Below, one piece after another: positions 42,727 to 51,281 of a DNA stretch of 64,000 bases; within the stretch, counting starts at the first letter, position 1, and every line of letters begins with the position of its first letter. Origin of the DNA: an uncultured Campylobacter sp. (GTDB lineage Bacteria > Campylobacterota > Campylobacteria > Campylobacterales > Campylobacteraceae); contig CAKVDW010000002.1 in the NCBI GenBank assembly GCA_934728065.1, positions 1 through 64,000 of the forward strand, written 5' to 3'. A program made the position numbers and the translations under genes. The notes under the pieces were generated by a model. That model did not search any database and was not told where the DNA came from. It saw nothing but the letters and a program-made list of their open reading frames with translations.

Positions 42727-42876
42727 ATGAAAATTAATAAAGCAATAAAAGCAAAAAGCGGTGTCATAGCACATTACAGAGAAATAAAATTTCGCTTTAA
42801 TGCTGCAAAAATCACAAATTTACTCAAAGAAAAATCAAAAATTATGATAAATTTTAACTCAAAGGGAGCGTTGTGA
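42727..42876 (+). CDS. Possible 49-residue basic peptide after the methyltransferase
   Basis: ATG at 42727, one base past the methyltransferase stop, opens a 49-codon frame (MKINKAIKAKSGVIAHYREI onward). It ends in the same SKGAL-stop as hisB because it reads through the duplicated junction. Rich in Lys and Ile. It may be a small partner of the methyltransferase, or filler carried with it. Confidence 0.3.
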   Translation: MKINKAIKAKSGVIAHYREIKFRFNAAKITNLLKEKSKIMINFNSKGAL

Positions 42877-42878
42877 AA
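42858..42878. repeat. 21-bp direct repeat, right copy, at the hisH start
   Basis: Perfect second copy of the hisB/hisH junction sequence at 41704-41724. It supplies AAAGGGAG and the GTG start codon to hisH. Confidence 0.92.
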
Positions 42879-43460
42879 CTCGCTATCATCGACACAAAAT
42901 GCGCGAATTTAGCGTCTTTAAAGTTCGCCCTTGATAGGCTTGGCTTTCAAAGCGTGATTTCATCAAGCGTAAGCGAGCTTGAAAAGGTGGACAAGCTCTT
43001 TTTGCCCGGAGTTGGCACTGCGGGCAAGGCTATGGCAAACCTTGAAAATTTAGGGCTTACAGCCTTTATCAAAAACACGACAAAACCCCTGCTTGGCATT
43101 TGCTTGGGAATGCAGATTTTGGGCGAATTCTCACAAGAGTTGAGCCAAAAAACACTTGGCGTTATGCCTTTTGAAGTTCGTAAATTTAAGGAGCGAGCAG
43201 GCTTTACCCTGCCGCATATGGGCTGGAATGACATCAGTATTTTGCGCGAAAATGCGCTTTTTGCGGGCTTAAATGGGGCGTATTTTTATTTCGTGCATAG
43301 TTTTTGCGTGGCTTTAAACGAATTTACCCTTGCTGAATGTGAATACTGCGAGCCTTTTAGCGCGGCTTTGATAAAAGATAACTTTTTTGGCGTGCAGTTT
43401 CACCCCGAACGAAGTGGCGAAGCGGGCGAAATTTTGTTACAAAACTTTGTGAAAATGTGA
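42873..43460 (+). CDS. hisH: Imidazole glycerol phosphate synthase, glutaminase subunit
   Basis: Class I glutamine amidotransferase that feeds ammonia to HisF. The 195-residue protein has the nucleophile motif LGICLGMQILGE, the LPHMGWNDI oxyanion-region segment and the catalytic His/Glu pair in GVQFHPERSGE. The start is GTG at 42873 behind AAAGGGAG. In the ancestral arrangement hisB probably overlapped hisH directly. Confidence 0.95.
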   Translation: MKLAIIDTKCANLASLKFALDRLGFQSVISSSVSELEKVDKLFLPGVGTAGKAMANLENLGLTAFIKNTTKPLLGICLGMQILGEFSQELSQKTLGVMPFEVRKFKERAGFTLPHMGWNDISILRENALFAGLNGAYFYFVHSFCVALNEFTLAECEYCEPFSAALIKDNFFGVQFHPERSGEAGEILLQNFVKM

Positions 43461-43532
43461 AAAATGAATGATAAATTTAAGTTTTGATTATGAAAAAGGG
43501 CTATGATAAAGCCTTAAAAGAAAGGACAAACA

Positions 43533-44267
43533 ATGCAAACCACACTTTTTCCAGCACTTGACTTGATAAATGGCAAGGTTGTACGGCTGTTTAAGGGAGA
43601 TTATGCAAGAGAGCAAAGCTATGATTTTAAGCCCCTTGACAAGCTCAAAGAGTATGAAAATGCGGGCGCGAAATGGCTACACCTTGTGGATTTGGACGGG
43701 GCGAAAGAGCCAAAAAATAGGCAAATTTCGCTCATCAAAAGCCTTTGCGATGCGGCAAATGTGAGCGTGCAAGTGGGCGGGGGTATCCGCACAAAATCAG
43801 ACATAAAAGCCTTGCTAAGTGCAGGCGCAAGTCGCGTAGTCATCGGCTCTGTCGCTATTTTAAACCCCGAGCTTTGCGTGGAGATTTTGCGCGAATTTCC
43901 CGCTCATCAAATCTGCCTTGCCCTTGATGTGCTGCCAAAGGGTGCTGAATTCATCGTTGCGGTGAATGCGTGGCAAAATGAAAGCGACAAAAAGCTGCTT
44001 GAAGTCATCGAATTTTACGCCGAACACGGCTTGTGCCACCTTTTATGCACCGACATTTCAAGGGACGGCACGATGAGCGGGGCGAATTTGCGCCTTTACA
44101 AACTCATCAGCGAAATCTTTCCAAATATCGAAATTTTAGCATCTGGCGGAGTAAATTCTCTTGTGGATTTAAAAAATTTAAAGGGCGTTTGTGGCGGTGT
44201 GATAGTAGGCAAAGCCTTGCTAGATGGCACTTTTAGCGTGAAAGATGCGCTTGCTTGTTTAAGATGA
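43533..44267 (+). CDS. hisA: ProFAR isomerase
   Basis: Catalyses the Amadori rearrangement of ProFAR to PRFAR in histidine synthesis. The 244-residue (beta/alpha)8 barrel has [19 protein letters not shown] with the catalytic aspartate, [31 protein letters not shown] with the second aspartate, and LASGGVNS. Preceded by AAAGGAC. It lies 72 bases after hisH. Confidence 0.95.
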   Translation: MQTTLFPALDLINGKVVRLFKGDYAREQSYDFKPLDKLKEYENAGAKWLHLVDLDGAKEPKNRQISLIKSLCDAANVSVQVGGGIRTKSDIKALLSAGASRVVIGSVAILNPELCVEILREFPAHQICLALDVLPKGAEFIVAVNAWQNESDKKLLEVIEFYAEHGLCHLLCTDISRDGTMSGANLRLYKLISEIFPNIEILASGGVNSLVDLKNLKGVCGGVIVGKALLDGTFSVKDALACLR

Positions 44268-44334
44268 GTGGTGAAAATGATACAAGTTGTTAAATTCAAG
44301 GCTGTATAATGATAAAAATTTGCAAGGAAAAACA

Positions 44335-45471
44335 ATGTCGCAAACGCATTTAAACAGAGTGCAAGCCTTAAATTTAGGCAGTTTTTATACGCCTGATTTT
44401 GTGGTAAAAATCGTTTATGAAATGCTTTTAAACGCCTTGTCAAATGTGAATTTAAAGGCTTACACCTTGCTTGATAGCTCGTGCGGTTATGGAAATTTTT
44501 TGCAAATGCCTTTAAATTTGCAAAATTCAAAAAATGTAGATTTTGCCCAAAAAATCGGCATTGACATTGATGAAAAAGCCTTGCAAAAGGCTGGGCAAAA
44601 TTTCGCTGGTGCAAAAAATCCTCCACTTTTTTTACACAAAAATTCACTGCTCAATGTAAATAGGGCAAATTTTGGCATTAAAGAAAGCGCAAAGCTCGTC
44701 ATCATCGGCAATCCGCCCTACAATGATAAAACTTCTATCGTTCAAAACAAGCTTAAAAACAAAGATTATAATGTGGATAAAGCCCTAAAATGCCGTGATT
44801 TGGGCGCAAGTTTTTTGCTCTCATTTAATGCCTTAAAGGCTGAATTTATTTGCGTTTTACACCCACTTTCTTATCTCATCAAAGAGAGTAATTTCAAGGC
44901 TTTGCGGGTATTTTTTGCTAACTACACGCTTTTAAATTCACGCATTATTAGCTCTGAAATTTTTTGCCCTAATTCTTTGGGCTTTTTTCCCATCATCATC
45001 GCCCTTTATAAGCGTGATAAAAAGGGCATTGAGTATGATTTTGTTAAAAATTATAGCTTTCAAACTATGGACAATAAAGCATTTTGCTTAAATGATTATG
45101 AATTTATCAGCACTTTTATCGACAAATATCCAAACAAAAAACGCGTTTCAAACGCCCAAAAAATCGCTATGTTTTACACTTTGCGCGACATAAATGCGCT
45201 AAGACGGTCAAAAACTTTCATCGAAAAAGACTGCGCAAATGCCGTGTATGTCGTGCCTGAAAAGTATAGCCTTTATTGCTATGTCGATGTGTTTAAGCGG
45301 ATTTTAAAAAATGTGCCTTATTATTTTGGAAACTGCGATGTGATGATTGATTATGCGGGGTTTAAAAGGCTTGAAAAAGACTTTGTAAAGGCTTCAAATT
45401 CAAAGCATTTAAGCCCGCAAATTGCGCATTATTTTGAGAATTTACTAGGCGGACATTATGAAAATAGCTGA
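44335..45471 (+). CDS. N6-adenine DNA methyltransferase (NPPY, gamma-class)
   Basis: The 378-residue protein (start ATG at 44335 after AAGGAAAA) has LGSFYTPDFVVKIVYEML, the SAM motif LLDSSCGYGNFL and the catalytic VIIGNPPYNDKTSIVQNK. The C-terminal half (PYYFGNCDVMIDYAGFKRLE) probably recognises the target. It belongs to the group of Type II adenine methyltransferases that work as single polypeptides. The following gene is another methyltransferase rather than a nuclease. A 13-codon frame overlapping its end may be the stub of a deleted partner. Confidence 0.85.
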   Translation: MSQTHLNRVQALNLGSFYTPDFVVKIVYEMLLNALSNVNLKAYTLLDSSCGYGNFLQMPLNLQNSKNVDFAQKIGIDIDEKALQKAGQNFAGAKNPPLFLHKNSLLNVNRANFGIKESAKLVIIGNPPYNDKTSIVQNKLKNKDYNVDKALKCRDLGASFLLSFNALKAEFICVLHPLSYLIKESNFKALRVFFANYTLLNSRIISSEIFCPNSLGFFPIIIALYKRDKKGIEYDFVKNYSFQTMDNKAFCLNDYEFISTFIDKYPNKKRVSNAQKIAMFYTLRDINALRRSKTFIEKDCANAVYVVPEKYSLYCYVDVFKRILKNVPYYFGNCDVMIDYAGFKRLEKDFVKASNSKHLSPQIAHYFENLLGGHYENS

Positions 45472-45499
45472 CGAAAAGATTGAAAAAGAAAAAATATAA
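45458..45499 (+). pseudogene. Possible stub of a deleted gene
   Basis: An ATG within the last codons of the methyltransferase opens MKIADEKIEKEKI then stops. RM nuclease genes often start by overlapping their methyltransferase in this way, so this could be the surviving 5' tip of a lost nuclease gene. Very short, so low confidence. Confidence 0.25.
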
Positions 45500-45511
45500 A
45501 GAGAGACTTAA

Positions 45512-46492
45512 ATGCTTAACACAAATTTTGAAAGAAACATTGGCGAAAATGGCTTCAAAAATGTAACTGAGATTGTATCTCAAACACAATCGCTTTATTT
45601 TTTTAAATCATCAAATTGTCAAATTTATAACGAAGATTGTCATATAGGCTTAAAAAATTTAGCTGAAAATTCTATTGATTTTATTGTTACAGACCCACCA
45701 TATTTTATTGATGGAATGGGAAGTGAATGGAATGATATGAATTTAAGCAAAAAAGCAAGTAAATCGGGTGTTATTGGAGGTTTGCCCATCGGTATGAAAT
45801 TTGATAGAATGCAAGGGGTAAGATTGCAAGAATTTATGAGCCCATTAGCAAAGGAATTTTTTAGAATTTTAAAGCCCGGTGGCTTTTGTGTGGTATTTTC
45901 ACAAGGTAGGCTTTATCACAGAATGGCGATGAGTCTTGATATAGTGGGCTTTGAAATCCGTGATATGCTTGCGTGGAAATACGAAGGACAGGCAAAGGCG
46001 TTTTCGCAAATACATTTTATCAAAAAAGATAAAAAATTAAGTCAAAAAGAAAAAGAAAAATTGATAAAAGAAATGCAAGATTTAAAAACGCCACAATTAA
46101 AGCCACAAATTGAACCTATGGTTTTGGCTCAAAAGCCCCGCATTGGCACTTTTGTAGAAAATTATAAAGTTTATAAACTTGGACTGATAAACAGCAAAGA
46201 GAGTCTCAATGGAAAATTTCCGGGTAATGTTATGGAGATTGCAAAACAAATTCGCAAAGCTGAAAGCGAGGAAAAGATAGAGCATTTAACGCGAAAGCCT
46301 ATAAAGCTCATTTCACACTTAATCCGCCTTTTTACACAAAAAAATCAAATCGTTTTAGACCCATTTTTAGGCTCTGGTTCGCACGCATTAGCAGCCTTGC
46401 AAAATACACGCAAATTTATAGGCTATGAAATTGAAAAAAAATACTTTGAAATCGCTAAAAATCGCATAGAAAAAGAGTTAAAAAATGAGTGA
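45512..46492 (+). CDS. Beta-class DNA methyltransferase (RM locus 4)
   Basis: The 326-residue protein has the catalytic IVTDPPYFIDGMGSEW near residue 68 and the SAM motif VLDPFLGSGSHALAAL near residue 288, the beta-class order (IV before I). It also shows LKPGGFCVVFSQGRLYHRM and KPIKLISHLIRLFTQ. DPPY suggests N6-adenine methylation. It overlaps the HNH nuclease gene by eight bases, so the two form a complete Type II system between hisA and hisF. Confidence 0.88.
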   Translation: MLNTNFERNIGENGFKNVTEIVSQTQSLYFFKSSNCQIYNEDCHIGLKNLAENSIDFIVTDPPYFIDGMGSEWNDMNLSKKASKSGVIGGLPIGMKFDRMQGVRLQEFMSPLAKEFFRILKPGGFCVVFSQGRLYHRMAMSLDIVGFEIRDMLAWKYEGQAKAFSQIHFIKKDKKLSQKEKEKLIKEMQDLKTPQLKPQIEPMVLAQKPRIGTFVENYKVYKLGLINSKESLNGKFPGNVMEIAKQIRKAESEEKIEHLTRKPIKLISHLIRLFTQKNQIVLDPFLGSGSHALAALQNTRKFIGYEIEKKYFEIAKNRIEKELKNE

Positions 46493-47216
46493 AAACGAAA
46501 TCAAAGAAATCTTTAAAATAATACAAGAATACTATAAAAAATATCTCAAAAATGATGAGGTAAAACTCATAAATTTACAAGATAAAAGTGGAAAATTTAC
46601 AAAAGATGCATTGACACTTTGCTATTTAGCACAAAATTATCCAAACACAAAAGCCATTTCAAAAAATGATTTAACTTCATTTGTAAGGCAGTTTTACCCC
46701 GATACTACCGATGTGCAACAAGCAAGGCATTTGGCAAAACAAAAGGGCTATTATATCATCTCAGGCACTCGTGGCGATATAGGACAAAAAATTAAGGCTG
46801 GGTATTATCAGCTCATTACTTTGGAAAAGCCCTATCCATCATATAAGCCTAATAGGCGAAGCGGAATAGAAAGTGCAAATTTTGAAGAGCTACAAAAAGA
46901 GTATGATTATAAATGCGCAACTTGTGGAAGTGTGGAGGGAAAGGCTCATAATATCCGCAAAAATGAGATAACCAAACTTCAAGCAGGGCATATGAATCCC
47001 GCCTTACCATTAGAATTTGGCAACATTATCCCACAGTGTCAAGTTTGCAACCGTCCCGATAGAGACAGGTGGATTTATGATAAAACGGGCAGAGTAATTG
47101 CAATCGCGGATAGCGAAGACGGCAAAAGGGTAGTGGAAAAACATCTTAAAAAAGTAAGCCAAAGTACAAGAGAGTATTTTTTGGAATTTTTAAAAAGGCT
47201 TTTGCAGTTAAAATGA
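46485..47216 (+). CDS. HNH-family restriction endonuclease (RM locus 4)
   Basis: The 243-residue protein has a C-terminal zinc-bound HNH domain. It contains [11 protein letters not shown], then [12 protein letters not shown] with the catalytic histidine, [11 protein letters not shown] and DRWIYD. CxxC...CxxC would hold a structural zinc. The N-terminal half ([29 protein letters not shown]) resembles a winged-helix or target-binding module. Immediately preceded by a beta-class methyltransferase, so a Type II nuclease is the natural reading. Confidence 0.82.
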   Translation: MSENEIKEIFKIIQEYYKKYLKNDEVKLINLQDKSGKFTKDALTLCYLAQNYPNTKAISKNDLTSFVRQFYPDTTDVQQARHLAKQKGYYIISGTRGDIGQKIKAGYYQLITLEKPYPSYKPNRRSGIESANFEELQKEYDYKCATCGSVEGKAHNIRKNEITKLQAGHMNPALPLEFGNIIPQCQVCNRPDRDRWIYDKTGRVIAIADSEDGKRVVEKHLKKVSQSTREYFLEFLKRLLQLK

Positions 47217-47250
47217 CGATATTTATAAAATCAAATTTAAAGGGGACACA

Positions 47251-48018
47251 ATGCTCACAAAACGCATAATCGCTTGCCTTGATGTCAAAGATGGGCGCGT
47301 AGTAAAGGGTGTGCAGTTTAAGGCGCACGAGGATATGGGCGACATTGTCGAGCTTGCCGAGTTTTACTCACGCTCAGGTATCGATGAGCTAGTATTTTAC
47401 GACATTGTAGCAAGCGCAAGAAAAGAGCGCGTGTCGCGTGCGTGGGTGAGCGAGGTGGCAAGGCGTATCAACATACCCTTTTGCGTGGCGGGTGGCATTC
47501 AAAGCGAAGCCGATGCGGCGGAGCTTTTGGCAAATGGGGCGGATAAAATTTCGATAAATTCGCCAGCCTTGCGCGAGCCAGCCTTGATTGAACGCCTTGC
47601 AAAGAGCTTTGGAGTGCAGTGCGTGGTGGTGGGTGTTGATAGCTACAAGGACGAAAGCGGGAATTTAAAGGTTTTTGCCTTTACAGGCGATGAAAAAACC
47701 ACGCAAGATAGCGGAAAATCCACGCTAGAATGGATAAAGCAAGCCCAAGAACTAGGCGCGGGCGAAATCGTGCTGAATATGATGAATCAAGACGGAATGC
47801 GAAAGGGCTATGATTTAGCCCAACTCAAAGCCGTGCGCGAAATTTGCAAAATTCCGCTCATCGCTAGCGGCGGAGCGGGCGAGGCAAAGCACTTTTTAGA
47901 CGCCTTTGAAATCGGCTGTGATGGGGCTTTGGCTGCGAGTATCTTTCACAAAAGGCTTGTGAATGTGGCTGATTTGAAGGGCTATCTTAAAGAAAATGGG
48001 GTAAGTGTGCGAATTTAA
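47251..48018 (+). CDS. hisF: Imidazole glycerol phosphate synthase, cyclase subunit
   Basis: Forms imidazole glycerol phosphate and AICAR from PRFAR using ammonia channelled from HisH. The 255-residue barrel has [17 protein letters not shown] with the catalytic aspartate, [32 protein letters not shown] with the second aspartate, and [12 protein letters not shown]. Preceded by AAAGGGGAC. It is separated from hisA by the RM cluster. Confidence 0.95.
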   Translation: MLTKRIIACLDVKDGRVVKGVQFKAHEDMGDIVELAEFYSRSGIDELVFYDIVASARKERVSRAWVSEVARRINIPFCVAGGIQSEADAAELLANGADKISINSPALREPALIERLAKSFGVQCVVVGVDSYKDESGNLKVFAFTGDEKTTQDSGKSTLEWIKQAQELGAGEIVLNMMNQDGMRKGYDLAQLKAVREICKIPLIASGGAGEAKHFLDAFEIGCDGALAASIFHKRLVNVADLKGYLKENGVSVRI

Positions 48019-48143
48019 GGGATTTTTAGGCAAATTTTAAGGCAAGTGCTTTGTTTTAGCAAATTTTTGCTGAATTTTACGCAAAAACGAACTTAAAATT
48101 TAAGCTTAAAAAGAGTAAAATGACATTTTAAAAAAGGACAAAA

Positions 48144-48767
48144 ATGAGTGAAAAAGAAATCACAACTATCAACTGGCAAAAGATAAACGGGCTTTTGCCC
48201 GTCATCGTGCAAGACTATCAAACAAGCGAAGTGCTAATGCTTGGCTATATGAACGAAGAGGCATTAAGGCAAAGCCTAGCGCAAAAAAAAGTGGTGTTTT
48301 TTTCGCGCACCAAACAAAGGCTGTGGCTTAAAGGCGAGGAAAGCGGGCATTTTTTGCACATCGTTGAAATGGGGCTTGATTGCGACAAAGACACGCTTTT
48401 GGTGCTTGTCCGTCCGCAAGGTGCTACCTGCCACACGGGCGACATTTCTTGCTTTGAAAACACGAGCAAAAATGTGGATTTTGCCTTTTTAGCGCGCCTT
48501 GAAAAGCTCATAAATTCACGCAAAAACGCCGATACAAACGAGTCTTACACCGCGCAACTTTTCCAAAGCGGCACGAAACGCATAGCCCAAAAGGTAGGCG
48601 AAGAGGGCGTTGAAAGCGCATTAGCGGCTGTGGCTGGCGATGAAAACGAGCTTTTAAACGAAAGTGCGGATTTGCTTTTTCATCTGTGCGTGCTTTTGGC
48701 GGACAAAAATTTAAGCCTAAATGAAGTCATCGCTGTGCTGAAAGAACGCAACGCGAAAAAAGAGTGA
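48144..48767 (+). CDS. hisI: Bifunctional PRA-CH / PRA-PH (histidine biosynthesis)
   Basis: Second and third steps of histidine synthesis fused in 207 residues. The cyclohydrolase half has VLMLGYMNEEALRQSL, FFSRTKQRLWLKGEESGH and the zinc-binding CHTGDISCF. The pyrophosphohydrolase half has KRIAQKVGEEGVESALAAVAGD and ESADLLFHLCVLL. Equivalent to HisIE. A 125-base gap separates it from hisF. Confidence 0.95.
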   Translation: MSEKEITTINWQKINGLLPVIVQDYQTSEVLMLGYMNEEALRQSLAQKKVVFFSRTKQRLWLKGEESGHFLHIVEMGLDCDKDTLLVLVRPQGATCHTGDISCFENTSKNVDFAFLARLEKLINSRKNADTNESYTAQLFQSGTKRIAQKVGEEGVESALAAVAGDENELLNESADLLFHLCVLLADKNLSLNEVIAVLKERNAKKE

Positions 48768-48829
48768 AATTTACGGCTCATTTACCAAAAAGCTGTAAAT
48801 TTAGCACGAAATTCAACAAAGGAACAACG

Positions 48830-49042
48830 ATGAAAGTCAGTGCAAGAAACCAACTCAAAGGCAAGATAGTCGAGCTTGAAAAGGGCGCGGTAAATGCGCT
48901 TGTCAAAATCGACATAGGCGGGGGCAATGTCATCTCAGCTACCATTTCTTTGGACGCTGTGAAAGAACTAGGGCTTGAAAAGGGCAAAGACGCTTACGCC
49001 ATAGTCAAGGCTACTTCGGTGATGGTAGGCGTGGAGCATTAG
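48830..49042 (+). CDS. Molybdenum-pterin binding protein (TOBE/Mop domain)
   Basis: The 70-residue protein MKVSARNQLKGKIVELEKGA and onward is a single Mop/TOBE domain, as in molbindins that store molybdate or tungstate oxyanions. The conserved SARNQLKG and IGGGNVISATIS segments are present. ATG at 48830 after AAAGGAAC is chosen over an upstream in-frame start that would overlap hisI. It may buffer molybdate for formate dehydrogenase and nitrate reductase. Confidence 0.88.
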   Translation: MKVSARNQLKGKIVELEKGAVNALVKIDIGGGNVISATISLDAVKELGLEKGKDAYAIVKATSVMVGVEH

Positions 49043-49606
49043 TCAAGCAGCGGTTCAAATGGAAGTGGCGCGCTAAAACTATCACACCTTGTCATACTGA
49101 TAAATCTTGTCATACCGACACACCTTGTCATACTGAGCGCAGCGAAGTATCCATTTTCCGCAGTTTGCGGAGTGGGTTGAGTTTAAATTCAGCCTTAAAT
49201 TTAAAGTGCGGATTGCACCTTTAAAGCGTGGATTTTTCGCTTTGTGCTAACGCACTCCGCTCAAAATGACAATGCCTTGCCGTCTTTGCAAGTGGATTTT
49301 TCGCTTTCTAGCGAAAGCTCAAAATGACAATACCCTTGTAATTTTGATGAAATTTGTCATACTAACCCTTTGGCGAAGTATCCATTTACAAAGCCACGCT
49401 TTACAATAAAGAAAAACACACAAGCTATGAAAACCTTTTCTTTGAAACAAAAATTCAGCTCACCCAACTCAGCATTTAAATTTAGCATTAGCGTGAATTT
49501 TGTTTGATTTCTCTCATTTTGCTTAAATTCCTTACTCAAATCCACCCCAAAAACTCAAATTTATGCTACAATTTCTCTTTTAAATTTCGCACACAAAAGG
49601 ACGAAA
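49043..49606. repeat. Intergenic region with dispersed-repeat units in mixed orientation
   Basis: No gene is convincing in this 564-base stretch. It holds four related units. A direct TGTCATACTGAGCGCAGCGA... unit lies at 49126-49152. Inverted counterparts, reading on the minus strand TGTCATTTTGAGC...AAAAATCC, lie at 49230-49271 and 49294-49329. Another direct unit ends in GGCGAAGTATCC at 49355-49383. Shorter CTTGTCATAC words occur at 49089 and 49107. This matches a widespread bacterial intergenic repeat style (GTCATxxTGAGCGxAGCGAAxxATCC) and can fold into hairpins. Confidence 0.7.
49567..49572 (+). promoter_or_regulatory. Predicted -10 element for the HD-domain gene
   Basis: TACAAT in the context ATGCTACAATTTC, 34 bases before the ATG at 49607. 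Confidence 0.45.
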
Positions 49607-50842
49607 ATGATAAGCATTCAGCTCATCGAGCATATCTTTAAGGCTGCGAGCATAAGCCGTTGGAACGATTATCCTAGAATGGCGAATTTAGTCGAGCTTG
49701 ACAAGCAGGCGCACAAATTCATCATCGCTTATTTCATCGCCAAAATGGAAAAAAATGTCAATATGCGAGTCATCATCGAGGGCGGAATTTTCGAGTTTTT
49801 AAGCCGAGTAGTGGTTACAGACATACGCCCTGATGTCTATCACGAGATAGTTCGGGCGAAAAAAGACGAGGTGAATTCGTGGGTTTTGAGCAAGGTTGAG
49901 CCTATGGTAGAAAGTATCGATGAGGGGCGATTTTTAAAGCGTTTTGAGCGGTATTTAACGGGAGGGGAGTTTGAAAAAGAGCGGCTCATCTTGCGTGCGG
50001 CGAGCTATTTTGCCACTAGATGGGAGTTTCACATAGTCTATCAAACGAGCAAATTTTTAGCCGACATTGACGAGATAAAGGCAAAAGTCGAAGAGGAATT
50101 AGAGGATTATTACGAGCTTATCGGGGCGCGAAAGATTGCCTTAAATCAAAAAATCGCTAAAATCGTTGATTTAAGCGGGCGTTTGCGCTTTCAAAAGCGT
50201 TGGGCGCAAACCCCACGCATACCTGAAACAGCGGTGCTTGGGCATATGCTTGTGGTGGCGATTTTGAGCTATTTTTACTCTTTGCAGATTAAGGCTTGCG
50301 ATAAAAGGCTTGAAAACAACTTTTTTTGCGCACTTTTTCACGACTTGCCAGAGAGCCTTACTCGCGACATAATAAGCCCCGTCAAATACGGCATAGACGG
50401 GCTTCACGAGCTTATCGGCGAGTATGAAATGAAACTCATCAATGACAAAATTTTGCCCTTTGTGCCGAGCGATTTTAGGGACGAATTTGCCTATATTTTG
50501 GGCATTCGCAAGGAACAAGGCGAAAACGGGGGCTATGTGAAAAACGAGTTTGAAAACCGCACCTTTCGCAACCGCCAAGCAGGGCTTTGTAGTGGGAGTT
50601 TGAGCGCATTTAACGAGAACGAGGACGGCGCGATAGACGGCAAGGCGCTTAAATACTGCGACAAATTCGCCGCCTTTGTGGAGGCTGGGCTATCCATAAG
50701 CTACGGCGTAAAGTCCAAAGAGCTGGAAAGTGGCTTTTGGGGAATGTTTGACTTTTTCGAGCAAAACAAAACCATAGACGGCGTGAATTTTTTCGCCCTT
50801 TGCGGGGCGCTCATCAGCGAATTTAAGCTAAGCAAGCCCTAA
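49607..50842 (+). CDS. HD-domain phosphohydrolase family protein
   Basis: The 411-residue protein carries FFCALFHDLPESLTRDIISPVK (HD motif, residue ~245) with GHMLVVAILSYFYSL upstream, which supplies the first metal histidine, as in YfbR-like HD hydrolases. It begins ISIQLIEHIFKAASISRWND. The C. jejuni counterpart lies among the his genes (Cj1602, from memory), which fits its position here just beyond them. Substrate unknown; a nucleotide phosphohydrolase is likely. ybeY starts one base after its stop. Confidence 0.82.
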   Translation: MISIQLIEHIFKAASISRWNDYPRMANLVELDKQAHKFIIAYFIAKMEKNVNMRVIIEGGIFEFLSRVVVTDIRPDVYHEIVRAKKDEVNSWVLSKVEPMVESIDEGRFLKRFERYLTGGEFEKERLILRAASYFATRWEFHIVYQTSKFLADIDEIKAKVEEELEDYYELIGARKIALNQKIAKIVDLSGRLRFQKRWAQTPRIPETAVLGHMLVVAILSYFYSLQIKACDKRLENNFFCALFHDLPESLTRDIISPVKYGIDGLHELIGEYEMKLINDKILPFVPSDFRDEFAYILGIRKEQGENGGYVKNEFENRTFRNRQAGLCSGSLSAFNENEDGAIDGKALKYCDKFAAFVEAGLSISYGVKSKELESGFWGMFDFFEQNKTIDGVNFFALCGALISEFKLSKP

Positions 50843-50843
50843 A

Positions 50844-51281
50844 ATGATACTTTGCGAGCAAGATTTAGCTGAATTTGACTTGGATTTTGGGCTTGATTTA
50901 GCAGAAAAAATCGCTAGCGAGCTTACAGACAAGGACATAGAGCTAGTCATCGTTGATGAAAATGCGATGAAAGCGATAAATTCAGCTCAAAGAGGCATAG
51001 AAAAAGCCACTGATGTGCTATCTTTTGCCTTAAAATCCGTGCCAAATGCTGAAAATTTACCACTTGGAAGCATAGTGATAAACGCAAATGCCGTTAAAGA
51101 CGAAGCAAAGGCGAGAAAACACAGCAAAGAAGCTGAATTTGCCTTGCTTTTTTTGCACGGCATTTTGCATTTGCTGGGCTTTGACCACGAAAAAGACAGC
51201 GGACAAATGAGAGAAAAAGAAAGGCAAATCATCGAAAAATTCAAGCTCCCACAAAGCCTTATCATACGGAGTGAGGGCTAG
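50844..51281 (+). CDS. ybeY: Endoribonuclease YbeY
   Basis: Zinc-dependent RNase in 16S rRNA 3'-end maturation and ribosome quality control. The 145-residue protein has the invariant LFLHGILHLLGFDHEKD (three histidines for zinc) and ATDVLSFAL upstream. Usual family length. Overlaps the convergent MATE gene by four bases at its 3' end. Confidence 0.94.
   Translation: MILCEQDLAEFDLDFGLDLAEKIASELTDKDIELVIVDENAMKAINSAQRGIEKATDVLSFALKSVPNAENLPLGSIVINANAVKDEAKARKHSKEAEFALLFLHGILHLLGFDHEKDSGQMREKERQIIEKFKLPQSLIIRSEG

Noticed and set aside
43499..43518. Possible hairpin between hisH and hisA (GGGCT...AGCCT)
   Set aside because: The stem is only five base pairs with no T run, too weak for a terminator claim.
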